From the NCBI RefSeq assembly GCF_019097595.1, contig NC_080712.1, positions 22,988,646-23,052,645 of the forward strand: 64,000 nucleotides of DNA, in the 5' to 3' direction. Below, in pieces: positions 1 to 14,619 of this stretch. Source of the DNA: Hemibagrus wyckioides. Lineage: Eukaryota > Chordata > Actinopteri > Siluriformes > Bagridae. Position 1 is the stretch's first letter. Each line of letters begins with the position of its first letter. The translations under genes were made by a program, and so were the position numbers. Under the pieces are notes generated by a model. It was not told the DNA's origin. It ran no database searches and saw only the letters and a list, made by a program, of their open reading frames with translations.

Positions 1-1946
1 ACGGCCTATCATGTTCATAAAGACCGTGCCAGAACTGGGTGATGCAACACTTACACTCACTGGTCACATAGAATAAAAGGTCACTGGTTTGGAAACCAAC
101 ATATTACTTGAGTGGTCTAGATGACTCTGCACTGGGCTTGCAGGAAAAAACCACAGCTTCACATTCCAGACAACACACAAGCAATGGAGAAATTTGATAT
201 CTAGTAATTGGGTCAGAAAATGGCTAAATAAATAAATAAAATAAAATAAGGACCTAACCGTACATGACATACAGCATATTGTATATGATTTCTACTTACT
301 AAAAATATTCAAGAAATTCTAAAAATACAGTTGAAGAAAAAAATGTGGCACTATTATTAGCCCTCCAAGCATTAACTTAATTTGCCATTAAAGTAATGAC
401 CTATACTTTCTGACATATGCAATCAAAACAAAATGCAACAACACATGCATATCTGTAATAATAATAGAAATGAACAGAATAAGATAATAAATATGTGATG
501 CAACAAACTGTCATGTCAGTGCAGGATAAGAGCTGTTATCTCAATACTTCCAATCATCCCATAAATTATCACAATTCAGTGCTAATTTCAAGGGCTGATG
601 AAATATTAAGATAATCCCTTGACAATTCATCTAGTGCAGTTTATTTCTGTCTGCCTACACCCTTGAAGCATCTATCAAAAGCAATATGGTATACGTCAAC
701 AGCCAAATTGGGCATTATCACAGTATCCACATAACCTAATTAAAGGTCAAAGATCATAATAAGAGTCATAGTAAATCCTCTGTGACTAAGAGGTATTGAA
801 TAGCATGCTGTATCGTGTAGAGGTGAGAGGTCAGTCTGGGGTCAGGGTTAGGGACATGGTGTGAGGCTTAGTTTTATCAGCTCTGTTACATAGGGCCATG
901 CACTTAAAGCAGCACTGAGTGGCGGGGACTTAATTGTTCCTGTCACACACTCGTCTCGGCCACAGCTGCTCCCCACAGTGTAAACCTGTAGAAAGCCATG
1001 GTAGCATACCCACACATGCTGATTCAGCATCTCATATTTACACTCATTTCCTTTTCTTGTTTTCAGTTTACATTCAGAATTTCCAGCCTGGAACGTCTAA
1101 TGCAGAGGAAAAAAGAGTGAGAAGAAAAAAATGAATTAGTCATTTTAGTTCTCCATGACTGAGACCCTGTTTCCTGTAAATTCTTCCACCTTCTTGCTCA
1201 GAAAATAGGCTTAATCCAACAAATTTTCTATCCTTATATTAAGGTTAATTTTTCTCCAGCGAAAAGTAAATTGCATTATTAGCCCCTTTACATACATGAA
1301 CAACCCTGCCAAGAGTACCTTTAGGCACAACAGCTCTAAAATTGAGCCCTTGCCAAAAAAAATTTAAAAAAATAAAATAATGCGAACTAACATTTTACCC
1401 CCATTTTAGACCCCACATGCACACCCCAAATTCAAATTCCCTTGAAACCACTACAAGGTAAGGGGATACCAAGATATGCAGACAAGACCAATATGGCTCT
1501 CATTCCTCTCATTCTGTAGCCCTACAGGCTCTGTGTATGTATTCCTAGCCAGAAAGGTTCAGAGGCCCAGGAGCAGATGGAGCAGTCTGGCCTTATCCTG
1601 GGTGGGCAGCAGTTATCCAGCGCTCTTCCACATGCCCTCGGGAAATATGTAATGGATTTAATGTCCAGCCATTGAAAATTCAATATTTTATGATTCAATT
1701 TAGTCTAATATCAACATTAAATGCAATTGAATATACAAAATCTAAGAGCATTCATGTATATTTTCTTTGGACAAAAACTTTGGGACATGCTGATTCATTG
1801 TTAGCTTTCCAAAAGTCTGGAAAATGCAATGCAGAATCTCAAATTTTGCTGTAAAGTCCATTAAAATAACAATGGTCATCTGTGGAGTTCTTCCCCCAAC
1901 CCCCATTTCTGAATTCATTGATGTCAAAGATTATAAGATGTTAAAT
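1..1946. other. AT-rich intergenic DNA, nothing recognised
   Basis: Unique AT-rich sequence. Short frames only, with no splice-bounded coding segment, repeat family or RNA gene that I recognise. Confidence 0.7.
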
Positions 1947-2160
<214 letters not shown>

Positions 2161-2414
2161 TAAAGGAATCCTGTAACCTGATTTCAGCTACAACCAGGAT
2201 GAGTTTTTAATTAAGGAGCAGCTTCATAACTGAGTAATTATTGAAAATTATTCATTCAGGATATATCTGTAATTATTCAGTCATATCTGTATTTTTATTA
2301 CATTACTATAGTTGTGCACATGATCTATCTGATCATGTGACATTCAGTCCTGTCAGAGTGTAACAAACGTAATGTGTAAGACATTAACAAAGCTACTGAT
2401 CCACCAAAAGCTAA

Positions 2415-2418
<4 letters not shown>

Positions 2419-2469
<51 letters not shown>
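2419..2469. repeat. (AT)n microsatellite
   Basis: An uninterrupted 51-base AT dinucleotide run. Confidence 0.97.
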
Positions 2470-2472
<3 letters not shown>

Positions 2473-5400
2473 AAGGGTCATATAAACAATTTAGAATAAT
2501 ATACACTGATGGAGCTTTTGTTCAAAAGAGCTGTGTTTTTCCTTAGACAGAAGAATAATTGCAATGAAAAAGTTGAATATGATTATGAAAAATGTGCATT
2601 TGTCATCACATGCACCATAAACCTCCTCAATCAGTTTGATCAAATTTCAATTTGGTGATTAGTTGGAATATTAATGGCAGCATAACTAGTAAAAGTTTTT
2701 GTTACTGTCACTGTATAATTACTGTCTTCTGCCAAATGTGTTCCATCAAGTATGGCGGATATTCAAATATACAAAATGTTAACTGAATTGTAATAACATT
2801 TGTTTTACAATTCTATATAGAAATATTAAAATATGTAATGGAATGAGATACACACTTCCTTCCAAATATACACTGATTGGAGGACATACTCTGTAATCTA
2901 CTGTATACAGGCATCCTAACTCTTCTCTTGCTATTACTACAGAAAGGGGAACTGTTTGAAAAAAGATGCAGTTGGCAGTCTTAGAGGTAGCACATGTTTG
3001 CTGGTTTGAGGATAGAGGAGACTTAGCTAGTAGGAGGGAATTGGAAAGACCACAATTAGGGGAATAATCTGGGGGGTGTAAAAGAGATATTTTCTGCAGA
3101 CAGAGACTAAAAAACACTTTCCCTAAGCTTACATAGAGACGACCAATGCTCATATTTGAGCTCTGCAATTTGTTAAATTTGGTTACTGTTACTTGTAAGG
3201 TACCAAGTTGCTTCAGATTTCCAGCCTGATGTTTTACTTGTTTATGTCATTTCACCACTAACTACTTATTTGAACAATGTTTAGAATAAATACACTGAAC
3301 ACTCCGGAAAACTCTTTTCTTGTCTAATTTACCCTTTAAGTTGGTTTACTTGTGTAAAATAAAATCCCCTTTCATGAAACCTAATGTTTACTTATGTAAT
3401 CTTTTTAAACCTCAAGACCACAACGGCATGTCTAGAGAAACAAATACATTTGCCTCTAATGAAAAGACTGAGAAATATGTTAATTTATACATCAACATAG
3501 TCTGGTGTAATTCGACCTAAACTGGCTTAATTATTACAATCAACTCAGTCAAGTCATCCACACAGCAAGCAGCCTTTTCAGAAGCCATTTAAGTACAGTA
3601 AGCAATTAGGTTCAACATTAGTAGCATTTACACAAAGCGAGGTATTCACTAAACATCATTTCCTTTCACAGTGGAAATTAGTAGCAATCCAAATAAGTCA
3701 ACCTTCGCCAACAAAATCCTCTTGTGTGCTATAATTACTTCACAAGATTGGGTTGAAACACATTCGAGCTCTGTTTAAACCACCTACAGATGTAGTGTGG
3801 TATAGAGTACATTATTTTACAGTTTTCACTTGTCTAATACCGGGTGTTTACAGGTTACAGTTCATAACTCATCTGGGTGACTAATGTTTGGTTTGACAGT
3901 GTATAGTTTATAAAGAAATCATTGATAATTTACACTAGTTCTGGATTACTTATAGCTAAACACCAATCATGCCCACTGTTTATTGATACTTAATGGATTC
4001 TCTGCAAGTCAGTCCAGTAGTTTGTACTGTAACAGGATATGCATGTTGTTTATAGCTGCAGTTTTAAATAGAACCATGACTCATGGCTGCACTGACTGTG
4101 GCAGTATGTGACCCAACACCCTTCTCCTATTGCCCCGAAGAAAAGGAAAAGGTGGCTTTCGCATGGTGGGATTGAAGGCAAGGTGTGTTTTTGTATGTGT
4201 GTAACTGCTTGGAAACGATGGAAAAGAGTGAAGAAAAATACAGAGGGACAGAGAAGAGATTTCAGGCCAGATTATGTCAGTTCAATCATTCTCACACCCA
4301 CTTTCCGTTCAGTGAATAAAACCACAAATAAGGTTTGAACTAGGGCAATCAAACAGGCCACCTCACGCCCCCACACTTAATGCCTGCTTCAGCCTTGTCA
4401 TGGGGGGTTACATGCGGTGTGTGTGTGCATGTGTGTGGGAGGGGTGGGTCTGGACCCACGGTCCGAGTTCTGAGCACTTTAGCAGACAGGTCGGCTCCAG
4501 TAGCAATGAGTCATGGCTGTCTGTCTGTAGTGCCTGCAGGCTAGCCATCCGAGGCTTATATTTTATCACAATGCTAACAACTGCTTCATTCACATAAATA
4601 ATAAGCCCCGTCACTTATGACCTACGGGGCGCAAGCTATACAGATCTCGTATGAAGTCTTCGTATGAACATGTTGTAGTAAGCAAATTTTGGTTAAAGGC
4701 ACAGATTGAAATGTTAAGCAGGGTCAAGTGTAAAACACTGTGTGTGTGAAACACTCTACATTTTTTCCTCCCTTTCAAAAAGACAATCAAAATAAAGACG
4801 CTCCAAAGATTATGAAATTAGAAGCCAGAAAAGTTCTATACAGACAAGGGTTGATTCATGAGGTGAGGGATGACATACACGTACCACTGAGAAGCTTAAT
4901 GAGCATCTTAATATGGCACGAGTATAAAACATATATCTGTGGTTGCTACCCCAAAAGCCTGCACCAATATTGAAGCTGCCAACATTAACCATTTTCATAG
5001 CAGAAACAGACTACACCATACTCAGCAGCCAAACCTCTCTAGCACATTTCTCTTCATACACTTCACTATAGAAGCTTTTGGGCTTGGCATACTTCCCCAC
5101 TGATACAGAAGAAGCAGCACCTATATAGTACATGTCCTATGATAGACCACTATATTGGATTTTAACCACATCAGAACCATTAGAGAGCAGCACCACAATG
5201 TTCAGCTCCTGTGAAAGCTTGTGCTGAGCACCGCAAAGACCTTCAGCAAAAAAGAGCAAGCTTTAAGATCTATTTTCACCGGCATATATTCAGAATTAAC
5301 CTACTGTCAAGATCTGCTGAAATCGCCAACTTCAGTGTTGGTCTTGTCTACAAGCTGGGTATGTGGGCAGATGGACATATTCCAAATCAGGTAAATTTCA

Positions 5401-7643
5401 CGGATGAAGCAGAGGCCTTCTGGCATTGTTTTCTGGAAAAAAGAGAGCAGGATCATCTTACACTTCAGGAAAGGAGAAGCAAAAAAAAAATGTAAAAATG
5501 GAAGGGGAAACAGACAGGTATGGCGGGAAAGAGAGAGAGACAAAAACAAATAGAGAGACAGTGAAGCAGACAAGAAGTATGAGAAAGAGATGATGCATAT
5601 TTGTCCTGTTGAAACATCTACCTGCTTATCGGTGAGGGTTACTGAGAGTAGAGGTGTATTACAAAGAAAGTGCAGCTTGATTAACATGGACCCAGCTCTG
5701 TGCGACACATTTACCATGGTTTAAATGTCATTCATTTGTTCATCTTCAGTGATTGCTTTATAGCAATGTTTTTCTGCATTTACTCCCCAATTGTGTCATC
5801 TGTTGCATCACAGGGTAGATTGTTAATGTTGTTCTGACTGACAGGGCAAAGAGTTTATGTCATACCTCCCACCCTGAGTGGACAGCCAAATTTTGCTCCC
5901 TAGACTCCCGACTATGGATGGCTGTGACATCATCTGGATATGAACTCATGATCTTGAGTGGAATTTAATAAAAAACAACCCCATGCACACCAAATTAACT
6001 GTGAGCTTGAAATTTAAAATAGTAAATTATAAATCTATGTTTCTCTGTGTGTGTGACCATACAACATGATACTTATAAAAGGAGATGAATAGATATGGTA
6101 AGGAATAGCTTTTTGAACAATTACATTCATACAATAACAAATGAAGCTATTAGAATAATCCTTACATATTTTGCAAGAGGACTGGGTTTGATGTCTGGAT
6201 TGTGTATGAACTGTTAAAGCCTGTACATGCTGACAGACTGTACATAATGATTTATTATTAAAAACAGATAGGTATACAGAATGGCACATGCATGCACACA
6301 CATGCTCACAGACCACATTATTACTATTTTTACTTCCGTAATTCTGCAAAACTCAGAATGCAAATTAAAATTCAAATTTTGTAACCCAGCACCTGGGATC
6401 TAATTTCCAGAGAAGACTATCGAACACAGTCATACAAATGTTTGGTATGAACAAACCAGTTTGATGAACATGTAGAATAATACTATGCATTATGTGTGAA
6501 TCTTGTATAGAAGACAAATAAACTGAGAAGTAACCATATGCAAGTAAAACTATTAATAAGTACAGGCAGTGATTTTTAATGGTAGCTTTGCATTTTGGAA
6601 TGGCATTGATAGCAACGGCAGACATTCTGAGTTTTGGATTACGGAAGTGATGGAAACAGACAATGACTATGTTACCCAGAGAGACAGTCACTTGGAGGGC
6701 ATGGCAAATATGCACATTCAGAAGAAGACACACTGACAACAATTTGAATATCATCCAGCCTAGATACAAACATACTGTACACACACACACACACACATTG
6801 TCTGACCTTCATACACACTTGAGTCACGTCTTACTCAACAACAGTCTCTCACTGTGACACTTGCATTGATTCATGGCTTTAGTAATTGCAACATTATTGT
6901 GTCTGCGGTTTGCTGCTATTAGCAGCAGTTAATTACAGAGTATGCAGTAAATCTGTGTTACCCTCCTCTTCCTCACCTGCTGGCTAATAGAAGGGGATTT
7001 TTTTTGGTAAACTGAGAGCTCCAGTACACAAACAGGATCTTATCAGCAGGATCAGGTATGTATGGGAAAGCAATACCAAGCATCTCACTTGCCCCCTAGA
7101 TAAGGAGGTACAAGTTTCCAGTTTACGCTGCAGGCATATCCTGTTACTAATACTGGCTTGTTTTTGTTCCTCTGCTGGGATGTCTTGTCCCCTTAGGGGG
7201 ACAGAAATGTCAACTTCCACCTCACTTACTTTCCCTCTCAACCCATCACACGCAGGCAGAGACAGACACGCTGATGTACATTACTGTGTCCCACCTTTCA
7301 CAGAGACATGAAGACTTTCTTCATCCCACCTCAAGGTCAGAGATGGGTCAGAGACAGCTGTGTTTTATTTCCATACAGTGTACTGTGAAATATTTAGGTG
7401 TTCTAGCTGGTTATGGCTTCAGGAGGCATAACATACTGTGGCAGGTGCATTACAGCCTTAACACTCAGGTTCAAAGGTTAAAGAGATCAAACCACTTACA
7501 CAGATTCTCCTGTAATGCTGTCAGATCCTTCTAATGTGTCTGTCTTAATTACAGTACAGAAGTGCAAAAGTAGCTGAGATGGACAGACAGATACAGTAGG
7601 TTGTAGAGAAACAGACAGATAGAGAGACAGATAGATTGACTAA
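2470..7643. other. Intergenic DNA, no gene recognised
   Basis: AT-rich unique sequence with short CA runs (about 6778-6799). The longest frames (2779-3168, 5307-5717 and 6365-6796, all minus) have compositions driven by local base bias and no known motif. Confidence 0.65.
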
Positions 7644-7984
7644 AATTTGGACAGCTGATCATCACACCTTGTATATGTGTGTATTCAAAAAAAAATCCAA
7701 GGGCATTAAAACTGAGTTGGCTCCCCTTTTGCTGTTAGAACTCTATCTTTCTGGGGAGGATTTCAAATAAATTTTGTCAAGTGGTGAGTATATGGTCAGC
7801 ATTCTAATTCACTCAGAAGGTGCTCAGTGTTGTTGAGGACTCTAGTTCTTGGCAAACCATGTCGTCATAGATCTTGCTTTGTGCACAGGGGCATTGTTAT
7901 GTTGAAACAGGTTTGGGCACATTAGTTCCAATGAAGGGAAATCTTAATGCTGAAGCACACAAAGACTTTCTAGACAATTGTGTT
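7644..7984 (+). mobile_element. Diverged copy of the same MITE family
   Basis: It shares the phrases ATCATCACACC at the left, 'gggcattaaaactgagttgg', 'cttggcaaaccatgtcgtca', 'tttgtgcacaggggcattgt' and 'acaggtttgggcacattagt' with the teleost family seen at 61.3 kb. The right-hand inverted repeat is missing, so the copy is truncated. Confidence 0.82.
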
Positions 7985-9359
7985 AAGAATAAAATGGATA
8001 CATAGACAGCTAGCCAGACAGACAGACAGACAGACTGATGGGATCTAACACAATGCCACTATCACAATGCCACTATTCAGTGCACCAAATATCATGATGA
8101 AAACAATGATAATTTCGCACCTTTGATATATGTATCTGTTCATTCTGAATAATATATTTGTATCCCCTCCCCTTTTTTTGTGTTTTTGGAGCAAAAATCC
8201 TTCATCAATGTCATTCACGGGTAACCAAAGTGCTTCTGAAGCTGCAGGAAATCAATTAATGTTTGAGAATAGTGTGTGTCCCTGCACAACCGTATCTAGT
8301 ACATGAGATTTTTCTGATCCTTAAGATACTTAGTTCTCACCCAAAACATTCACATGACCCATGACATCCTTTTTTGTTCATCCCCTTCTTCTTTTGCCTC
8401 CTCTAGGGCTCACCCTTCCACCTCTCCCTTCTGTCAGTGACCTGCTCTGCAAAACCAGCACACAATCCCATTAAAGCGTTTTTTTTAACCACATTCCTGT
8501 GCTGTCATTCAGATCCGGTGGTTCACTGCCACTTTTAGAGGCCGTCCTGGATCGCTAGGGCTGCTTTCACTTCCACTTTGATAGGCGCTTTGAGTGACAT
8601 GGCCCCTCAGTAGACGTTCCTCTCACCTGCATAGGTAGTCATTAACCTCATCACTCCTACACACCGCCACACTCTTTCCTGTCAACACGGCTAATCCAGA
8701 TGCCTGAAAGCTTTAAACCCCTGTTCTCAGATACTCAAGTGCCTTTAATGCCAAATGAAAGTTCTGTGGACAGATGGCAGGGTAATTTGATAAGCTGTCT
8801 TGGCTTTTTTCTGCCCTTGTTGTCATTAGAAGCAGCTTAGCATTTTGGCAGTTGATGACTGGGTGAACATAATTGTTCAGGTAAAGTTATGGGGTTGAGG
8901 AGGTGGTATGAATATAGTAATAGGATAGACACACATACATATTGGTGTATATGTCATATCATTGACCCTTTATCCGAAGCAATAACAGGAAGGTCTAACA
9001 GGCCAGAGTCTCAATTTTGTGTTTTTTTGGCCCCGGAGAACTCTTCCCAACTCTCCCACTTTCAGCCAGGTGTGTGTGCGCATGTGCATCATCTAAAAAG
9101 AAGGAGGTGGCCACAGCAGACAACAATGTCAGTGTCAAAAAGAGTTCATCCAAGTCGAAGAAAGACGCTGCCAACTAAGTCAAGTCTGAACAAACACCAT
9201 GACAGGAAGCTTCACACCTCTCTTATGTTGTCTTACGCTTCTCAGCACTCTTTCTGGTACTTGACAGGCCTGAGAGAGGTACAGCTGCCAACTACATGCT
9301 GTAGTTGACCCAAAGCCTTGTTTTTAGAGCAGCTTTCCTATCACTGAAAAATGACTGAC
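7985..9359. other. Intergenic DNA, no gene recognised
   Basis: Begins with a short (CAGA)n run. A higher-complexity, GC-richer part at 8,340-8,720 is rich in CCTC/CACC words. The frame at 8889-9308 (plus) shows no motif. Confidence 0.6.
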
Positions 9360-9440
9360 CTTCGGATTAGCTCCTGGCACCTTGTTCTTCAACACATTGA
9401 ACAGAGGTGCGTTGATGAGCTGTTGGTCGTATGCCAGCAG
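9360..9440 (-). CDS. Weak candidate 81-base exon
   Basis: An 81-base, phase 0/0 segment reads LLAYDQQLINAPLFNVLKNK followed by VPGANPK, then a good donor AAG|GTCAGT. The acceptor side (GAATATGAAGACAG) has no polypyrimidine tract, which weakens the case. No family is recognised. Confidence 0.2.
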
Positions 9441-9870
9441 CTGTCTTCATATTCTAACAGGTGAATAAATGTGTTCTGATTCAGAGATATCTGCTCAACC
9501 TTCCAGAGGCTGCCTCCTTTATCTCCCTCTGCTGGTTGCTGAGCAGGCTGGGCATCCCTGTCTTGTGCCATTCACTTCCCTTCTGATTAATGTTATCATT
9601 GATATTCAAAAGTACTTTCATAAAGTCATCTGAAGGTTTGTATAGAATTTTTGTTGTTCCAATTCTACCAAAGTGCAGTCCATGCACAGTAGCTATAGAA
9701 AGCTCTATTGGTTATGTCTGTGTTTTTTTAAAAAAAAAAAGATGTAGTAGTTGTACTCGTGACAAGTGCAAGAATTAGTACAGAGGAGGCAGATAAACAA
9801 TATTCACCCTGTAGTCAAATGCATTACAAACACCACTCTTTTAATGTATAATAATCCTACACACCAATTA

Positions 9871-9996
9871 ATTTAAATTTTATTTGTATAGTGCTTTTAC
9901 AATGGACACAGATTCATTCCAGATATAAATTTGAAATTCACAAAAATCAGCAATCCAAAGCTGATGGTGGCAACGAAAAACTACCTGAGATAACAA
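9871..9996 (+). repeat. Diverged SINE-like repeat copy
   Basis: ATTTTATTTGTATAGTGCTT, then 'acaatggacacag', 'gatggtggcaacgaaaaact' and 'cctgagata' match, with divergence, the repeat at 49.4 kb. The copy is shorter and older. Confidence 0.7.
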
Positions 9997-10025
9997 ATAT
10001 ATTAATAACTTAATTACTAAGAATA

Positions 10026-10062
10026 TCTTCTTCTTCTTCTACTACTACTACTACTACTACTA
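10026..10062. repeat. Compound (CTT)n(CTA)n microsatellite
   Basis: CTT units switch to CTA units without interruption. Confidence 0.9.
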
Positions 10063-10159
10063 ATAGCATACTATGCAAGACTAATAATGGCACAATAGAC
10101 TAAATAATAGCAATAACAATGGCAAGAGTTCTTAGAAGCCTCTTTTAGGCATGTTGAGA

Positions 10160-10290
10160 AAAAACACAGTTTCACATGCCATTCACTGCTGCTATCAATC
10201 CCCAATATAATAGAACACTGTTTCCCAGATAACTCTTAGGAGTTCCCCAGAAAAACCACATTTTCTGGTCTCGCCCAGCTTGACACCCGT
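10160..10290 (+). repeat. Dispersed repeat, copy 1 of a local pair
   Basis: This stretch aligns by eye with 11075-11208: both read CAC-(A/T)-GTTTCACATG or the like, then 'attca(c/t)', 'cccacatata'-like, 'cagtgtttccca', 'ggagttccc', 'cttg...'. The core 'gtgtttccca' is common in a teleost MITE/SINE family. I see no coding potential. Confidence 0.6.
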
Positions 10291-11074
10291 CTAACAGGTA
10301 TTCATTGTTCTTAACTGCTTAGATGTGTTGTGAGGAACTCGCTTTAGAGAAAAGCTTCTTCCAAATAAATAAATGTAAAGTAAAACTTCATTTGGAATCT
10401 TAATGTAAATTGACCCACTGCTCACTATTTTGCTTGTTAACTTCTCAATTCAAAGAGACATTAAAATTTTCTAAAAACCTAAATATTTTTCCACACATTA
10501 AGTGATTCTGAATTACACAAACGTCATCACTTCTTAAACACACAAATATCTCTCCACTTCTTTCCATTCGGTGTTATTTCTTCCATCCCCATAAACATCC
10601 ATTCTTAGGTTCTGCCTAGTGGAGAAAATGGTTCTCTTCATGCAGAAAGTGCTGCCTGTTGAGCAGACAGGATCAGACTGTACACCTTTCAGCAGCTCAA
10701 CCATATTGAAAAGTGGCCACCTGCAGCATGTCACCCGGCTACAAGGACGCGTGGTTCTGGAGTAAGCCTAATCCTGACAGATTACCCTGATTTGAATAGT
10801 GACCTTCAGTCTGTTTCATCAAAGATCCCTGGAGCATGCAGGTTCTGCGATGGAGGATAAAAGCAGAGCTCTCTGAAAGGTATCAACTGTGTTATGTAGC
10901 CCTCAGGAGGCTTGGAGCACCATGAACAGGGCTCACTGGGGGAATAGGTAGAACCTGAGACTATGATGGCTCTCACATGGAGTAAAGTGGAATACGTTGA
11001 CTAAATTTAGAGAGTACATGGGGTGGAGAGGTTTACCTCAGGCAACCTATTGTAAGAGTATTCCAAGGACAGAT

Positions 11075-11208
11075 AACACAAAGCTTCACATGCTATTCAT
11101 TACTGATAATAATCCCACATATAGAAGAGCAGTGTTTCCCAAACCAGTCTATGGAGTTTCCCCTCAAAAGTCCTTGTTTTCGCTGTCTCTCTCTCAACGC
11201 CCAACACT
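11075..11208 (+). repeat. Dispersed repeat, copy 2 of a local pair
   Basis: This is a direct-orientation relative of 10160-10290, about 0.9 kb away. The shared order of blocks is CTTCACATGCTATTCAT, AGTGTTTCCCAAACC, GGAGTTTCCCC. It could be two insertions of one family or an old local duplication. Confidence 0.6.
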
Positions 11209-14200
11209 AAGGTATTTAGTTACCACTGACTTGAGTTAGTATTGTGGTGGAAAACCTACAGAACACTGTACACCATTAGAACCTTTAAGAGTTTGTCGGT
11301 CATCCCTCTGGGGGAACCCGTAAAGATTCCTTACAGAACCCTACAACAGTGTTTCACTTAGAGAAAAAAACTGAACATTTGTCAGAAACCAAGAGCCTTT
11401 AATTATCCAGTAAACCCTTAAAGAACCCCTGAAGAACCCTTATTTATAAGGCTGCACTGGAGAGAATGTGTGCCACATTTAATAGGCATATTAATGCACA
11501 TAACCCCAATACACCAAACCCAAAACACCAGAAAGTTGCAACCCTAGTGATATTTGAAATGGCTATGCTATATTTTTTTTAAAATGATGGAATGCGGCTG
11601 TACAGTAAAGAGCTATAAGCACAGGGGAAAAGTGACTCTGAGCAGTTTCCCCTCAGCAATGGTGTTTTGGGATTTCTCATCTTTTCTTTTCCTCTCCTCT
11701 AACAATAGAGGAGAGAAGAGTGGGACGAATGGAGAAGGAAGAGATTTGCTTGAGAAAATAAACGTGTGAAATAAACACTGGATGTATTGGTGTCGAGTTT
11801 CTGTAAAAACGCAGGCCTCTGCGCAGGGACCGGCTATGGTAACATGATGAGGATAATCATGTTGCTGCTGAAATCCATCCGCTCAGAGACTGCAGGCAGC
11901 AGCCAGAGAATAACACACACACAGGGTTTAAGGAGAACAGCAAAATATGAGTGGAAGCACCCCCCTAAACACCACCTACGCCACTCCATCTGTATTATTG
12001 TTAGCTGGCATCTTCTATTCACGAATTCACTCAGGTTTATGCGAGAGGAAAAAAGACAAAGTTAAAACTTATTACTGATCATAACCTACCATAAAATAGT
12101 GCAGCATGTTTTCAAAACAGTTTTTGGTTGAGTGAAACCAGCAAGTAACAAATGGAATGGTGCATACAGCCAGTTTGTTTTACTATCCTTATGAGATAAA
12201 TGAGATAAATCTTTTCACTGTTTTATTTATTTCTATTCTCTAAAAAAAAAAAAAAAAAAAAGTTAATGTTTCTGTAAACAAAAAAGCAGTTTTTCCTCTT
12301 GGGAACCTGCCAAACATCCCCACAAGGCCAAACCCGTCAGCTATTCCTATGCTTTGTTGGAACATTTGGTTTCCACCAAGATATAAAAACATTCCCGATA
12401 TGCACACAAACTACTAGCACCCAAAATAAGTCATGTTAGCTGCTATTTGTCATGGAATACTGATGTACATTTGTATATATGGATTAAACTGTGCACATGC
12501 ATTCATACACTTACACATTAATGACACATACAAACACACACATAGACCAAAAAAAAAAAGAGAGATAATTTTAGAAAATCGTGGAAACTGATCTTTTCTC
12601 CTACACACAGATGAATGTAACCCTAAACCAGGCTATGCTCCTGATTGTGTATGCACATCTCCTTTGGGAGACCCAAAGAGGACAATCCAAAAACAAATTA
12701 CTTCATAGAAACTCGCAGCATTTCACTGCTCCGTTTGAAACACAGCACACAAAATGTCCAACAAAGCTCATGGCTAAGAGCCAATCAACTAGACACACGC
12801 TTCCAAAGCAAGCAAGTCCATTCCTAAAATGACAAATGAGTTCAGGACATACTACATTTAAAGTTTTAGTGTAACCAATTACAGTATAGAATGATATTCG
12901 TCTTGTCTGTCAACAAAAAAAAAATCTAACTATATTACTGTAATTTTGATCTTTGGTTTTCAACTCCACCCATACATAGTGTATCTAATAACCATCAGCA
13001 GAATCAATGACTGTGTTGATGTTTTGTTGCAGTGGTAGTGGTGTGAAGTGAGGCATGCTGGGGTGCGGGGGTTGAAGGAAGTATCACGTTTCAGTGTCTG
13101 CGAGTGCATGTGTGTGAGAGAACGTGCAGAAGTGTGTGTGTTTGTATGTGTGTACAAGAAAACTTCTCCTCTCTCCTAACTTCTCAGGTTTCCTTTCTCT
13201 CTCGCCCCATCCCTTGAGTCAGAATCATCCACCTGCCTCTTGAGTGTGTGTGTGTATGTGTGTGTGCACTGAAAACAATAGCTGGCTAGGCTGCATCCCT
13301 CCTCAGGCACTGAGATTTGCACCCTCTCTTCTGAGCCTGGGAAAGGAAGTACACCTGTAACTCTAGCCCGACTCTGAAGGTTATACAGTCAAGTCCCTGC
13401 AACTTACTTTCTGTCTCTTAAGAGTCAACCGTTTTATAGATTTTTTTATTCATTTTTTTGACACATCAATTAATCGTTAGTTCTTAAAAACAATAATCAA
13501 CGACTCAAAATCAGTGACAACACTCATAATTCTGGAAAGATGTCTGCTACGGTTTTAAGTTGTTCCAGCACTTGAGCAGAGAAACAAGAATCCAATCCTG
13601 GGAAGAGCTGGAACATTGGGTTTTCCACTGCCAATCAATGTGGGGGGAAAAAAGACATTAAGCAAAAAAGAAAGTGAAGAAAGAAAGAAAAAGAGGTGAT
13701 CGAAAAGGTGTAAATGGAACCTGCCACTTTGCAGGCCATTCATTTCCTGGGGTATTTAAGCAAATATTATGAAGATATTATTAGATGTTGCACAGCCAAT
13801 CCATCACTCTTCACAAACTGCAAATTTTTTGCCCACTCTGTTCGCTTTGTCATAATTACTCATTCCAGCTTTTCACGCTGACGTCTCTTTTTCCCACCAG
13901 CAAGTTCTACAGCAGCACAAAAACACATTACCACACTAAAGTCTTCTCATCTACAAGCAGCCACAAGCCAGGCGTTGGAGAAATAAACTATAGGCAGGTG
14001 GAAAAAGCTAGCATGACAGACACAGCTTAGCTTAAGCGCTCAACAGTATATTACACAGGTGCAGAGAACATTAACGCTGGCTACGCATTGCGTCGTAACA
14101 AAAGTCCTGAAACAACGTCCAAAAATCTATAAGGTCAAAAATAGCTAAAAAATAAAAATCCAGATCTCATTACACACTGAAGGAAATGGTCTTCTTTATT

Positions 14201-14619
14201 GAAATCCTCTAAGAGAAATATAATGAGAACGATTCTAATAAATACATTTTGAAAACTGGGTAGCTAGCAGGTCATGAATAAACTGCAGAATTATTTGAAA
14301 AGATCTTGAGTATCAATTTTAATACTTTGATTAACAATAGATATATTTAGGATAAGTCATATTTTCCTAATCAAAAGCAAATATTTGAAAACGTTTCAAT
14401 GGCACTGATCTACAATGTTTCATGAATTGACTGTTGAGAGTACTTTCTGTAGTTTGGGGTAAATCTACATGAATACCTGTAACCTAGCCCGAATCTATAA
14501 CAGGTGATAGATGAACTGCGGAATTCCTTTTGTGCCTAAAATTTAAGTGCTTGTCAAAAGGGAAGTAATACAGCCACGTCCAGTGAAAGAATGAAAAAAA
14601 AACCCCTCTCTCAGTCCAT
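11209..14619. other. Intergenic DNA, no gene recognised
   Basis: Unique sequence with an A20 run (12242) and TG-rich patches (13,105-13,265). All frames are short and unconvincing. Confidence 0.65.
12242..12261. repeat. A20 homopolymer
   Basis: Twenty consecutive A. No retroposon body is evident on either side. Confidence 0.95.

Noticed and set aside
2779..3168. 129-codon minus-strand frame
   Set aside because: AT-rich region, no domain or splice signal supporting coding.
6365..6796. 143-codon minus-strand frame
   Set aside because: Starts in a CA microsatellite and shows no family motif.
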